A stretch of DNA of 64,000 nucleotides from Bradyrhizobium nitroreducens (GCF_002776695.1 NZ_LFJC01000003.1:1194723-1258722); one strand, 5' to 3'; positions 41,785 through 51,852 are shown, counted from the first letter of the stretch. Made by a program: numbers and translations. The notes: a model not told the origin generated them from the letters alone.

Positions 41785-42651
41785 CTATGCCTCGTCCTCT
41801 TGCCGGCTCGCAGAGTTGCGATACTGTCCCGGCGTTAGTCCCGTGACCTTCCGAAAGACCCGCGTCAAGTGTTCCTGGTGGCAGAAGCCGCAATGCAACG
41901 CAATTTCGGCCAAGCCTAGACGCCGGTCGGCCATCAAGCGTTTCGCCCGCTCAACTCGTGCGGACATGACATATTGATATGGCGATTGTCCGACGGACTT
42001 CTTGAATGCGCGGGTGAACCCTTTCGACCCGAGTCCACACGATCCAGCCATCGCATTTACGCCGATCTCGCGCTCGATGTTCTCGCGTACAAACGCCTGA
42101 ACTTCGCGGAGCTGCTGTCCCGAAAGGCCGCCCGGGCGCCCCAGATCTTTGGCACCAGTTTGGCCTAAGAGCAGCAGCCGCGTAGCTATCGCCCTCGCGA
42201 TAGCGCCGACAAACGCTGCGGAGCGCGGAAGCCCTTCCAGGTCGGCCTGGACGACGGCTCGGGTCAGATGCTCCAGCACCGGGTCATGAGCAACGAACGG
42301 CTCGATCGCGGGCCGGCGCCCGACGAAAGAGAACAGACCCGACCATAGATGGATGTGAGCGGATTCCAAAACCGCGCCTGGATCAATCTCGCAGGCTTGA
42401 CCTTCCGGCAAAAACAGGATGCCGCCCTTGGTGAGACGGTCGGTCGTTGTTCGGCCGTGGACATCAAACGACACGTTGGCATGGCCGCTACGAAGGAAGA
42501 TCACGAGGCAATCACCCAGCGCAGTAATCTTGCGCTTCGTCGGCACCTCGTGTTGAAGCGAGACACGAAGATTAGACCACTTCAGCGGCCCGCTTGTCGC
42601 CAAGACGCCGCCGCCGGCCATCCGAGGTGCTCTTCGCTCGATTGCCGGCAT
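41785..42651 (-). CDS. AraC-family transcriptional regulator 2
   Basis: The 288-residue protein has a sensor region with IHLWSGLFSFVGRRP and a C-terminal AraC domain (IGVNAMAGSCGLGSKGFTRAFKKSVGQSPYQYV; LAEIALHCGFCHQEHLTRVFRKVTG). It is clearly related to the next regulator over its whole length, so the pair is probably a tandem duplication. Both precede the liv operon's 3' end and are transcribed in the same direction. Its operator is unknown. Confidence 0.85.
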   Translation of the reverse strand: MPAIERRAPRMAGGGVLATSGPLKWSNLRVSLQHEVPTKRKITALGDCLVIFLRSGHANVSFDVHGRTTTDRLTKGGILFLPEGQACEIDPGAVLESAHIHLWSGLFSFVGRRPAIEPFVAHDPVLEHLTRAVVQADLEGLPRSAAFVGAIARAIATRLLLLGQTGAKDLGRPGGLSGQQLREVQAFVRENIEREIGVNAMAGSCGLGSKGFTRAFKKSVGQSPYQYVMSARVERAKRLMADRRLGLAEIALHCGFCHQEHLTRVFRKVTGLTPGQYRNSASRQEDEA

Positions 42652-42830
42652 CGTTCCTACTCAGCTCGTATGATCCCGCACATGGGTGCTTAGGCCTCGT
42701 ATATCTCCGTAATGTCGCAGATCTCGACGCCTAGATCGACTGCACTTCGATGCTCGAGCGTTAGCAGAGGTTCGGCTGCTTTCACGCGAACGCCAGGATC
42801 TGGGTGTGCAATGAAATTCAATTTCGTTAT

Positions 42831-43577
42831 TCAATGCACCACCATCGCTTGACTGTTGCTCGACCCGAGGTAGCTTTCGATAAGCCTCTCGTCATTCATT
42901 AGCTGCCGAGCATCTCCCTCCGCCACGAATCGACCCATCTCGAGAACATAGCCGTAGGTTGAGATCCTCAACGCCGCCCGGGCGTTTTGCTCGACCAAAA
43001 GCACCGTCAAGCCACGCTCCGACAGTTCGGAAACGGCTCGCATGATGTCTTGTACAATCAACGGAGCGAGACCCAAGCTCGGCTCATCGAGCAACAGCAA
43101 TTTTGGCCGGCTCATCAGCGCCCGCCCGATGGCCAGCATCTGCCGCTCACCTCCTGACAGGGTACCTGCGCGTTGCGGTCGGCGCTCCTTCAATCGCGGG
43201 AACAGTTCAAAGATGGAATCGAGCCCCGCGCGCCACGCGCGAACCCCAAGCTGCCGTGGCCGGTACCCACCGAGCAGCAGATTTTCTTCGACGGTCATGG
43301 CGCCGAAGAGTTCTCGTTTCTCAGGAACCAAGGCGATCCCCCGCATGAGCCGCTCTTCAACCGGAATATGCGAGATATCTTCGCCATCGAAACGAACAGT
43401 GCCGGTTGATCGGAGTATCCCACCCAGCGCGTTCAAAAGCGTCGACTTGCCGGCTCCGTTCGGCCCCAGCACCGACACGATATTGCCTGCCGCGGCACGC
43501 AAGCTCAATTCCTCAAGGACCGGCACCTTGCCATACCCCGACGTCAGACGGTCCACCTGAAGCAGCGCGGGCATCAT
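42831..43577 (-). CDS. livF: LivF, branched-chain-type ABC transporter ATPase
   Basis: The 248-residue ATPase has Walker A (GPNGAGKST, about residues 38-46), signature LSGGERQ and Walker B (LLLLDEPSLGLAP). The order and the EQNARAAL switch are typical of LivF. It is the last gene of the importer operon and forms the cytoplasmic motor with LivG. The start follows the LivMG stop with no gap; AGGAAG is near. Confidence 0.92.
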   Translation of the reverse strand: MMPALLQVDRLTSGYGKVPVLEELSLRAAAGNIVSVLGPNGAGKSTLLNALGGILRSTGTVRFDGEDISHIPVEERLMRGIALVPEKRELFGAMTVEENLLLGGYRPRQLGVRAWRAGLDSIFELFPRLKERRPQRAGTLSGGERQMLAIGRALMSRPKLLLLDEPSLGLAPLIVQDIMRAVSELSERGLTVLLVEQNARAALRISTYGYVLEMGRFVAEGDARQLMNDERLIESYLGSSNSQAMVVH

Positions 43578-45413
43578 CTAGGAAGCCTCCAAACCCAGAT
43601 ACGCGGCCCGCACGGCAGGGCTGGCCTGAACCACGGCCGGCGTGCCCTCGATCAGCTTTCGGCCGAATTCCATCACCACGATGCGATCCGCCAATCCCAT
43701 AACGAAGTTCATGTCGTGCTCCACAAGGAGCAGACCCAATCGCTCCTGCCGAAGTTGTGCTAACACTTGGGCAAGTGCGGCTTTCTCCCCATCGCGCAGT
43801 CCTGCGGCGGGCTCGTCGAGCAGAAGCAATAGGGGATCGGCGGCTAAAGCGCGCGCAATTTCGACAAGACGTTGAGCCCCAAGGGAAAGATTGCCCGCTT
43901 TCTGGAAGAGAACGTCCTGCAAACCGATCCGGCGCAATTGACGCTCTGCTTCCGCAAACGCCCTTCGCTCTTCGAGTCGATCGGTTCGGAGAAGGGCAGC
44001 AATGGGTCCTGACTCCGTCCGTTGATAACAACCGAGTGCCACGTTCTCGATGACGCTCATGTCTGGAACAAGCTTGACGTGCTGGAATGTTCGCGAGAGC
44101 CCCAACCGGGCAATGCTTCGTGACGGACTGCCGCCGACTTTTTTGCCCGAGAATACAACCTCGCCCTCGGAAAGCGAGAGCGCGCCGGAGATTAGATTGA
44201 ACGTCGTCGACTTACCCGCTCCGTTCGGTCCGATAAGACCAACGATCTCGCCAGCTCCTAGCGAAAAGCTGACGTTCTGTACGGCCGCGAGACCACCAAA
44301 TTGCTTGTGGATTCCTTGTACATCCAAGAGCTGTTCGCCGGCCTGAGGCTTGGACCGGCGCGGGAGCGCATCACGTGCAGACGATTCGATTTCGAAGCGC
44401 TTCGCTTCGAAATGGCCGCTGACCCATGACCAGAGCCCTCCAGGCGAAATCTTCAATGCCGCGATAAGTAGCAGCCCGAAGACGATCGTTTCGTAGTTCC
44501 CGCTGCCGCCAAAAATTTTTGGCAGCCAATCTTGAAGAAGATCTCTCAAGACGGTGGTAAATGCTGCGCCGACAAACGCTCCCCAAACATAACCGACGCC
44601 TCCCAACACGCCCATGAACAAATAGTCCAGGCTACGACCGATGCCGAATGGGGACGGGTTTATGGTCCGCTGCAGATGCGCAAATAGCCAGCCTGCAGCG
44701 GATGCCAATAAGGCAGCGATCAGGAAGGCCAAGAGCTTATGCCGGAAGACCGAAGCCCCCATGGCTTCCGGCATGGTGGCGCCCCCGCCGTGGTCCGGAT
44801 TTATGGTTCGCAAGATGCGTCCGCTTCGCGAGTCGAGCAGGCGCAGTGTCCCAAATGCAGCCAACCCGGCGAATATCCAGACCAAATAGTAATAGTGCCG
44901 ACCGCTCTGAAGGCTAAGACCGACTATGCTCACCGACGGAATATTGACCATTCCATCATAGCGCCCCAGAGCGTCCACGTTTCCGAGCACGTAATAGAGC
45001 GCAACGCACCATGCGATGGTAGCAAGCGGCAAATTGTGCCCGGACATACGCAGTGTGACCATACCCAAGATCAAGGCTATCACGGCGGTCAGCAGCAAAC
45101 CAAGACCAAGCCCGGCCCACGGCGACCAATTCAGCACCGTCGTCGCATAGGCGGTTGCGTAGGCACCGATGCCGACAAAAGCGGCTTGGCCAAATGAAGT
45201 CAGCCCGCAAATTCCCGTCAAAAGGACCAGGCCGACGACCACGAGGGCGTCGATCCCAATGTAGTTCATCTGCGTAATGACGAGCTCCGGAACGGGCAAC
45301 AACGGGATCAGCAGAATAACGAACGCGGCTGCCCAATACCCCCTATTTCCTATCCGGTCTCCTACCGCTAGCTGCGACCATCGCTTTGAAGGACTTTCAC
45401 CGATCTGCGCCAT
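43578..45413 (-). CDS. Fused LivM permease-LivG ATPase
   Basis: The start at 45411-45413 follows from the position one base away from the livH stop. The 611-residue protein joins a LivM-type permease (residues 1 to about 335, many hydrophobic helices, EAMGASVFRHKLLAFLIAA loop) to a LivG ATPase (Walker A GPNGAGKSTTF, Walker B LLLLDEPAAGL, EHDMNFVM). LivM-LivG fusions occur naturally in many alphaproteobacteria. With LivH, LivF and LivK it forms an importer for a branched-chain amino acid-like or aromatic/organic acid substrate. Confidence 0.93.
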   Translation of the reverse strand: MAQIGESPSKRWSQLAVGDRIGNRGYWAAAFVILLIPLLPVPELVITQMNYIGIDALVVVGLVLLTGICGLTSFGQAAFVGIGAYATAYATTVLNWSPWAGLGLGLLLTAVIALILGMVTLRMSGHNLPLATIAWCVALYYVLGNVDALGRYDGMVNIPSVSIVGLSLQSGRHYYYLVWIFAGLAAFGTLRLLDSRSGRILRTINPDHGGGATMPEAMGASVFRHKLLAFLIAALLASAAGWLFAHLQRTINPSPFGIGRSLDYLFMGVLGGVGYVWGAFVGAAFTTVLRDLLQDWLPKIFGGSGNYETIVFGLLLIAALKISPGGLWSWVSGHFEAKRFEIESSARDALPRRSKPQAGEQLLDVQGIHKQFGGLAAVQNVSFSLGAGEIVGLIGPNGAGKSTTFNLISGALSLSEGEVVFSGKKVGGSPSRSIARLGLSRTFQHVKLVPDMSVIENVALGCYQRTESGPIAALLRTDRLEERRAFAEAERQLRRIGLQDVLFQKAGNLSLGAQRLVEIARALAADPLLLLLDEPAAGLRDGEKAALAQVLAQLRQERLGLLLVEHDMNFVMGLADRIVVMEFGRKLIEGTPAVVQASPAVRAAYLGLEAS

Positions 45414-45414
45414 C

Positions 45415-46461
45415 TCAATGCTCTTCTGCGACGCCGAAGAAAACCGATCGCCACAGCAGGATCGGGATGACGGCCGCGAATACGATTGAGTCCTTAAGTG
45501 CACTGGACCAGAACGATCCGAAAGACTCGATCAATCCGACCGCGATCGCGCCAGCCAACGCTCCGGGAAAGCTCGCTAACCCGGCAAACACGGCCGCAAC
45601 GAAGCCCTTCAGGCCTATGAGGAAGCCCGTATCGTAGTAAATCGTTGTGCTCGACGCGATGAGAATGCCGGATAGTGCTCCGATTACAGCAGCCAGCATG
45701 AAGCTTGTCTCACCGGCGCGTTGAGCGGAAAGTCCGACGATACGCGCGCCGAGTTCATTGATCGCCACCGCTCGTAGGGCCATCCCGCGAAACGTGAAGG
45801 TAAACAGCCAGAAGAGACCGCCTATGAGAGCGCTCGTCGCAACAATCACGAGTATCGCTTGACCAGATACGGGGACGCCGGCGATGTCCCACGAGGTATC
45901 GATGAAAGCCGGGGTACGATAACCTTCCGGACCAAAGAGTACGAGCCCCAATCCGACCAGAACGAAGTGGACGCCGACGGACACGATGAGTAGCGTCAGC
46001 ACGCTCGCTGTCGCCAGCGAGCGATAGACAAGTCGATACAGCAGCGGCCCCATGGGCGCTACCAACGCAAGCGACAATAACGCCTTCATTTCGAGTGGGG
46101 GACGCAGGGGAACCGACACCCAGGTTATGGCAATGACGATCAGCGGTACCACCGCCAAACGAGAAATCGACAAAGCAAGACGCCTATTTGGCTTACGCTC
46201 ACGAATCCCTACCAAAAGCTCCTGTAGTATGGCTGCTACGAGTAGCACCCCGAGCAGCCATACCGTACTGGGAAGCTTGTCCGAAGAAAGTTGGGCCAGG
46301 CTCATTGCTCCGAAGACGACGAACTCTCCCTGCGCAATGAATAAGACACGCGTCACGGCGAACACGAGGACGATAGCCATCGCCAACAGCGCATAGAGAG
46401 CGCCGTTCGTGACCCCGTCGAGCGCAAGCATCGATGCGACAGTGAAGTCCACAGCGCGCAC
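45415..46461 (-). CDS. livH: LivH, ABC importer permease
   Basis: The 348-residue hydrophobic protein has the LivH family pattern: VTNGALYALLAMAIVLVFAVTRVLFIAQGEFV near the N-terminus and GMALRAVAINELGARIVGLSAQRAGETSF for the EAA-type loop facing the ATPases. It follows the second cupin by 5 nt. It pairs with LivM in the membrane. Confidence 0.92.
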   Translation of the reverse strand: MRAVDFTVASMLALDGVTNGALYALLAMAIVLVFAVTRVLFIAQGEFVVFGAMSLAQLSSDKLPSTVWLLGVLLVAAILQELLVGIRERKPNRRLALSISRLAVVPLIVIAITWVSVPLRPPLEMKALLSLALVAPMGPLLYRLVYRSLATASVLTLLIVSVGVHFVLVGLGLVLFGPEGYRTPAFIDTSWDIAGVPVSGQAILVIVATSALIGGLFWLFTFTFRGMALRAVAINELGARIVGLSAQRAGETSFMLAAVIGALSGILIASSTTIYYDTGFLIGLKGFVAAVFAGLASFPGALAGAIAVGLIESFGSFWSSALKDSIVFAAVIPILLWRSVFFGVAEEH

Positions 46462-46466
46462 TCCTT

Positions 46467-47009
46467 TCAGCTAACGCGTCTGGAGCCCACCAGCACGAAC
46501 AAAACAGTCGCCGGCTTCGCCCCGGGGTTACGCCAAGCGTGCCTGGTCCCGTTTTGAACGACGACGTCGTGCTTCTCCAGCTTCTTGATTTGCCCATTGT
46601 CCAACTCGAGATGGACCTCGCCGTCGAGGACGAGCCCGTAATCGACCGTGTCGGTCCTATGCATGCCCGGTGCATCCATCTCAAATTTCTCCGCCAGACC
46701 GGGAAGCTTCTCCACATATTCGCCGCCAGCCGCCACGGGGTCGAAACTTGCGCTTGCCATCACAGAGTCAGGCGGAAAGACAACGATCATGAAGTTAGTT
46801 CCACCTGCGGGCGGCACCCAGGACGTGGCTTTCGGCGCCGGATCGTTGACCTCTCCTCCCACCACGGTGGACGCGCTTGTCTCCCAGAGCAACGCGGCGC
46901 TCATGCCCGGAACATGCTTGAATTCAACAATCCTGGACGGCGGGCCGTCCGATGCGAATACGGCTTTGCTCTCGTTGTTATGGGTCGTGACGACGCGGCG
47001 GACTTTCAT
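46467..47009 (-). CDS. Cupin-domain protein paired with the dehydrogenase (copy 2)
   Basis: The 180-residue protein begins MKVRRVVTTHNNESKAVFASDG and contains MHRTDTVDYGLVLDGEVHLELDNG and HAWRNPGAKPATVLFVL. It is clearly homologous to the cupin at 39855-40397, at the same length. It lies 32 nt downstream of the second dehydrogenase, inside the importer operon. Function unknown. Confidence 0.85.
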   Translation of the reverse strand: MKVRRVVTTHNNESKAVFASDGPPSRIVEFKHVPGMSAALLWETSASTVVGGEVNDPAPKATSWVPPAGGTNFMIVVFPPDSVMASASFDPVAAGGEYVEKLPGLAEKFEMDAPGMHRTDTVDYGLVLDGEVHLELDNGQIKKLEKHDVVVQNGTRHAWRNPGAKPATVLFVLVGSRRVS

Positions 47010-47041
47010 TCTTACCCCCTGTTGCGCTCGTATATTCGCCG

Positions 47042-48157
47042 CTAATGGTTCACGACGATGTTCGTGAACCCACCGGTGCGCTGTTCCACAGCGTCAAGGG
47101 CTTCGTTGACGGCCTCAATTCCGAAGCGCTCGTGCTCAAAGACATCGAGGTTCAGGGATCCTGCGTCGGCCATCGTAGCCATCGCCTGTCCTTCTGCAGT
47201 CGTGAACCAGAGCGAGCCGACGAACGACTTCTGCTGCACCATCATCATGATTGGATCAATAGGTAGCGTCTCGGCGACGCCACCGACATTCACGATCACC
47301 CCACCTTTTCTAAGCGCGTTGATGGAATCCATAATGGTCGCCGCGGGCGCGTTGGCGCCGAGCGCCTGAACGACGACATCAACGCCGAACCTGTCTGTTG
47401 CCGACATCACCACTTCCGATGCGGGCTTTTCTCCTAGCGCGATGACCTGGATTCGCTTCTTATCTACGCACTCAAGCTTTTGCAGAAGCGCGGTGTTGCG
47501 GCCGGTGGCGAACACCTTTGAAGCACCCATCGCGAGTGCCGAAAGCACCGCCCCGAGCCCCAGAGTCCCGGTCGCACCATCAATCAGGACCGTCTGCCCT
47601 GCCTCAAGCTTCGCCTTGCGCAGACCTGAATAGCTCGTACCCAGATAACCGAAGCGGGCCGCCTGTTCGAAACTCACGCTTTCGGGAAGCTCGACGATAT
47701 TCGCCGCCGGCGCCGTCACGTACTGACCGAAACCTCCGTAGGGATAATCTTCGAAGACTTTTTGAGAGCCAGCTCCAAAGCCGAAATAGCCCATGAACGT
47801 GTAGGACGAGCAGTTGATGGTATTGCCACCACGGCACGCGGCGCAGCTCGAACAGGACAGTCCAGGATTGACATAAACCCGATCGCCCGGCTTAACACCG
47901 CTGCGAACGCGACTTCCCACTGCTACGACAACCCCCGCGGAATCCAGCCCATAGATTGCGGGCAATTTCGGAAGCGGCAAATAGGGAAACCAAGTTGGAT
48001 AGTGTGTGATTACGTTGCGTAGGTTCGGCACTATGCCGGCAGCTTTCACCTGTACCAGCACATCCGTGTCGCGCGGTTGCGGCATCGGAACCTGATCGAC
48101 CTGAAAGCGTTTCCCGATTTGGTGAAGCCGCGCCGCTTGCATGACTGCATTGCTCAT
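47042..48157 (-). CDS. Zn-type medium-chain dehydrogenase without catalytic zinc ligands (copy 2)
   Basis: The 371-residue protein matches the dehydrogenase at 38693-39808 over its whole length (GIVPNLxN, PTWFP, LPAI.GLD, YVNPG, GYFGF). The four structural-zinc cysteines are kept (Cys102, 105, 108, 116). The catalytic-zinc Cys is replaced by Ala40 and GHE by GLD, so the catalytic zinc is probably absent. It is followed by the partner cupin and lies within the binding-protein/importer operon. Confidence 0.85.
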   Translation of the reverse strand: MSNAVMQAARLHQIGKRFQVDQVPMPQPRDTDVLVQVKAAGIVPNLRNVITHYPTWFPYLPLPKLPAIYGLDSAGVVVAVGSRVRSGVKPGDRVYVNPGLSCSSCAACRGGNTINCSSYTFMGYFGFGAGSQKVFEDYPYGGFGQYVTAPAANIVELPESVSFEQAARFGYLGTSYSGLRKAKLEAGQTVLIDGATGTLGLGAVLSALAMGASKVFATGRNTALLQKLECVDKKRIQVIALGEKPASEVVMSATDRFGVDVVVQALGANAPAATIMDSINALRKGGVIVNVGGVAETLPIDPIMMMVQQKSFVGSLWFTTAEGQAMATMADAGSLNLDVFEHERFGIEAVNEALDAVEQRTGGFTNIVVNH

Positions 48158-48239
48158 CTACTCCTCCCTGCTCTTCTCAATTAGCCGAGTTTTTCTGGCG
48201 GGCGCCTGCAGATGACCATCCGCGCCCGGAGACGGGTCT

Positions 48240-49376
48240 CTACTTGTTCAGAACCCACGCACCATCTTTGATACGCAGGAGCACAACAGCCCGCTTGTCA
48301 GAACCGGCGTGATCGGTGGGCGTCATCGTATAGACACCCTGAGCGCCAGCGAGCTCCTTCGTATCCTCGAGCGCATCCCTAAGTGCTTGTCGGAACTCCG
48401 CAGTGCCGGGCTTTGTCTTCTGCCGGGCAGCCGTTACAGCTCGATCAGCAATGAGGTACGCGTCCCATGAATAAGCGGAGAAAGAGTTGCGGCTGCCCTG
48501 CCCATATTTGGGTTCGTACGCCTTCGTGAACTCTAGACCGGCCCTCCTGACGGGATTGTCGTCCGGCAACTGTTCAGCAACGACCACGGGCCCCGCGGCA
48601 ACCAAAGCCCCCTCAACCGCCTTCCCACCTATGCGCAGAAAATCAGGATTGACGACGGCTGCCGTATGATAAATCTGACCTTTGTAACCCCGCTCCACGA
48701 GAGTTGTGTGGGGAAGCGCACCAGGGGTGCCAGACCCCCCGAGAACGACAACATCGGGCCTGGCGGCGATGACCTTTAGCGCTTGGCTCGTCACACTGGT
48801 GTCAAGACGAGCGTATCGCTCGTTGGTCACGACTTCGTAGCCACTCTTGCGCGCATGCTCCATAAGCGCGCCGTAAACCTGGTCTCCCCATCCGTCGCTG
48901 AATCCGATATATCCCACTCGCTTTGCGCCTCGCGCGACGATATCGTCGGCAATTGCCCCTAGCTGCAATGTCGTTGGCAGGGACACAGAATACACCCATG
49001 GATTCTTTGCCGGCTCTCCGCTCAGTGGCGACAGTGCAATTTGCGGTGTCCTGGTCTCCAACGCGACGTAACTGATCGCGGCGGCTGTCGGGACATTGCC
49101 GGATCCAATAATGAGGTCGACCTTGTCCTCCGTTACGAGCTTGCGCGCGAGGCGTGCGGCTGCTGCTGAATCGGTCGCATCATCCAGCACGATATAGTTC
49201 ACCGGCTCTCCGCCCAGAGTGCTCGGCAACGCCGCGAACATATTCTTGTACGGTATCCCAAGTGACGCTCCAGGTCCGGTACCCGCGGTAATCACGCCGA
49301 CGGTTACTTGAGCCATGGCTGGCACGGGAACGGTGGCCAGCAAGGCGATTAGCACGGCATGTCGAATACACTTCAT
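48240..49376 (-). CDS. LivK-type periplasmic substrate-binding protein
   Basis: The 378-residue protein has a signal peptide (MKCIRHAVLIALLATVPVPAMA, cut after AMA) and a type I periplasmic-binding fold (VTVGVITAGTGPGASLGIPYKN; GDQVYGALMEHARKSGYEV). It delivers the substrate to the LivH/LivMG/LivF importer encoded just downstream. The substrate is probably the acid activated by the adjacent acyl-CoA synthetase. Confidence 0.9.
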   Translation of the reverse strand: MKCIRHAVLIALLATVPVPAMAQVTVGVITAGTGPGASLGIPYKNMFAALPSTLGGEPVNYIVLDDATDSAAAARLARKLVTEDKVDLIIGSGNVPTAAAISYVALETRTPQIALSPLSGEPAKNPWVYSVSLPTTLQLGAIADDIVARGAKRVGYIGFSDGWGDQVYGALMEHARKSGYEVVTNERYARLDTSVTSQALKVIAARPDVVVLGGSGTPGALPHTTLVERGYKGQIYHTAAVVNPDFLRIGGKAVEGALVAAGPVVVAEQLPDDNPVRRAGLEFTKAYEPKYGQGSRNSFSAYSWDAYLIADRAVTAARQKTKPGTAEFRQALRDALEDTKELAGAQGVYTMTPTDHAGSDKRAVVLLRIKDGAWVLNK

Positions 49377-49409
49377 GATGACTCCGTTGGATTGCGGCTG
49401 AAATGTGAG

Positions 49410-51026
49410 TTACGTGGCCGTTGACCGGCCGCTCCTCTTCGGATCGCCCTCGCCAAAGACTTGTCGAAGGTCTTTTCGCGAAATCTTGCCCACTCCGTTG
49501 CGCGGCAGATCTCGGACGATGAAGATCGCCTTGGGACACTTGTAGGAAGCAAGGTGCTGCCGCGCGAACCTCGCGAGGGTCTCCGGCGTAGCGTCAGAGC
49601 CGCCTCGAAGCACAACCGCGGCGACAACCTTCTCAATCCAGCGCGCATCCGCTATTCCGAAGACCGCCGCCTCCGCCACATCGGGAGAACGATAAAGGAC
49701 CTGTTCCACCTCGGATGGAAAGACATTCTCTCCTCCGGTAACGATCATGTCGTTCTTGCGGTCGACGAGATAAAGGTATCCGTCGGCGTCCAAGCAGCCG
49801 ATGTCACCTGTGCGCAGATAGTCGCCGGAGAATATCTCCGCGGTCTTTTCGGGCAGATTCCAGTAACCCTTCATTATCCGCCCGCTTCGTACCAGGACCT
49901 CGCCCGGCAGACCGGCCTTGCAATTCTCTCCATTCGCGTCGACGAGCCTCAAGTCCGTCTCCGATAGTGCTCGCCCACAGGATTGGAGAAGATGCGCGTG
50001 AGTTTCCGATCCAGCGGCGCGTCGATGCTCTTCAGGTCCAAGGGTTGTCACGATCCCGCCTTCGGTGAGACCGTATGACTGCGAAAACGCACATGATGGA
50101 AATACCTTCATGACACGTTCGAGCAGAGCGACCGGCATCGTTGATCCCGCATAGACGATGCGCCTGAGGTTGCCGGCTGCGCTTGACGCATGCGGATGGG
50201 CGACCAGATCAGAGATCATTGTCGGCACCAGATGCACATTGGTGACCGCCTGAGACGCAAGACTTTCGACGAGGTCATTTACTTCGAACGCTGGCCGCAG
50301 GATCGACGTTGCGCCTGCCATAAAGCTTGGCAGCAGATAGTAGCAGAGGCCCCCCACATGAAAGAGCGGCATCACACAGAGCACTCTGTCGTCGGCTGTA
50401 ACCCCGATCGCCTCACGCGCCGAAGCCACACCATTGGCAACCACTCCGCGGTGGCTGATCATCGCGGCCTTCGGGGTGCCGGTGGTACCACTGGTATAGA
50501 TGAGGAATGCCGTGTCGTCTCCCTTGGCTTCGGCATGCGCTTCGTCAGCACGCCCCATTGCCACAACGTCTTCGAAGCTAAGCCAGCCTTCGCGCGCTGC
50601 GCCCACAACAATGCGCGTTCGAATGGCGACGTGATCTAGCAATTCGGCGCTCGCAACGCTGGCCCATTGCACGTCACAAACAAGCACGTTGGGCGCACAA
50701 TCACGAAGCAAGGCAATCAGTTCAGACGGCGCCAATCGCCAATTCAGTGGAGCGACAATGAAACCGGCCTTGGCGGTCGCAATGCACTCCATCGCAGCAA
50801 CGCTGTTCCGGCTCAGAAGCGCGATCCGGTCACCCGGTTTCAACCCCAACCGGTGGAATGAATCAACCAGGCTATCCACGCGCTGACTGAATTCGGCGAA
50901 CGTGACCGAGCGATCCGCGTCGGCAAAGGCGATCTTCTCGCCAAGGCACCGACGTCGCCCAATGAACGAGCCGAGCGTGTTTTGGTCGTCATCATCACAG
51001 AGCGTTCGCCCAATGCTCTCGATCAT
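49410..51026 (-). CDS. Acyl-CoA synthetase (AMP-binding, long ANL family)
   Basis: The 538-residue protein has AMP-binding motifs LIYTSGTTGTPKAAM (near residues 178-192), a YGLTEGG motif, YLRTGDIGCLDADGYLYLVDRKNDMI, and the late catalytic-lysine region PRNGVGKISRKDLR. It should activate a carboxylic acid to its CoA thioester. It sits between the binding-protein gene and the enoyl-CoA hydratase gene, so its product enters the beta-oxidation-like enzymes of the same operon. Confidence 0.9.
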   Translation of the reverse strand: MIESIGRTLCDDDDQNTLGSFIGRRRCLGEKIAFADADRSVTFAEFSQRVDSLVDSFHRLGLKPGDRIALLSRNSVAAMECIATAKAGFIVAPLNWRLAPSELIALLRDCAPNVLVCDVQWASVASAELLDHVAIRTRIVVGAAREGWLSFEDVVAMGRADEAHAEAKGDDTAFLIYTSGTTGTPKAAMISHRGVVANGVASAREAIGVTADDRVLCVMPLFHVGGLCYYLLPSFMAGATSILRPAFEVNDLVESLASQAVTNVHLVPTMISDLVAHPHASSAAGNLRRIVYAGSTMPVALLERVMKVFPSCAFSQSYGLTEGGIVTTLGPEEHRRAAGSETHAHLLQSCGRALSETDLRLVDANGENCKAGLPGEVLVRSGRIMKGYWNLPEKTAEIFSGDYLRTGDIGCLDADGYLYLVDRKNDMIVTGGENVFPSEVEQVLYRSPDVAEAAVFGIADARWIEKVVAAVVLRGGSDATPETLARFARQHLASYKCPKAIFIVRDLPRNGVGKISRKDLRQVFGEGDPKRSGRSTAT

Positions 51027-51038
51027 ACGCGCCTCTCG

Positions 51039-51848
51039 TCAGCCTGCAGACGTTTTGGCCGCATCAGCGACAGCCGGCTTCAGGCGATCCGCCCGCTTCT
51101 CCAAGAATTCGCGCAGTCCAGCCTTGGCGTCCGGACCAGCGAGCGTGAGCGCGGCGAGCACGGATTCGAAGAACAAGCCATCGTCATGTGATGCATCGCG
51201 AATTCTCGGCAATCCGTTGATGATCGCGTAATTCGACAGTGCTGAGTTCTTGGCAATCCCGCGAGCCAATTCAATCGCCTTGGCGAGCGCTTCGCCGCGC
51301 GGGGTGATGAACTGCAGCAGATTGCAGCTAAAGCCTTCGGACGCGGTCAGCGTCCTCGCGGTAAGCATCATTTCCATCATGCGGGCCACACCGACGAGGC
51401 GGGCCACGCGAACGGAACCGCCCCCTCCAACGAAGATCCCGCGCTTTCCTTCCGGCAAAGCGAAGTACGTCGTCTCGTCGCCGACCCGCACATGTGCGGA
51501 CGCAGCTATCTCCAGTCCAGCTCCAATGGTGGCGCCCTGAAGCGCCGCGATGAAGGGTATCCGACCTTGCTCCAGGAGATTGAGGATCGCGTGCTGCGCT
51601 CGCGAATCATGCATTGACGAAACTGGATCACGATCCAAGTGCTCCGCCAGATCAAGACCCGCCGAAAAATTATCGCCATGACTAAAGATGACCGCAACCC
51701 GCGCTTCTTCCTGGGCTCTTGTCGCGGCGCGGCCGAGCGCCTCAAACATGGCCTGGTTCATTGCGTTCCGTTTGGCTGCGCGGTCGATTCCGATGAGAGC
51801 AATGTCATTGCTCAGTTCATACGAAATGTGGTTGTCGTGTTTTGGCAT
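51039..51848 (-). CDS. Enoyl-CoA hydratase/isomerase family protein
   Basis: The 269-residue crotonase-fold protein has the oxyanion segment HGDNFSAGLDLAEH and IAALQGATIGAGLEIAASAH. ALPEGKRGIFVGGGGSVRVARLVG includes one of the two catalytic glutamates (PEG). A C-terminal DGLFFESVLAALTLAG follows. It would hydrate the enoyl-CoA made by the acyl-CoA dehydrogenase encoded upstream. It starts 4 nt after that gene. Confidence 0.87.
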   Translation of the reverse strand: MPKHDNHISYELSNDIALIGIDRAAKRNAMNQAMFEALGRAATRAQEEARVAVIFSHGDNFSAGLDLAEHLDRDPVSSMHDSRAQHAILNLLEQGRIPFIAALQGATIGAGLEIAASAHVRVGDETTYFALPEGKRGIFVGGGGSVRVARLVGVARMMEMMLTARTLTASEGFSCNLLQFITPRGEALAKAIELARGIAKNSALSNYAIINGLPRIRDASHDDGLFFESVLAALTLAGPDAKAGLREFLEKRADRLKPAVADAAKTSAG

Positions 51849-51852
51849 GTTT

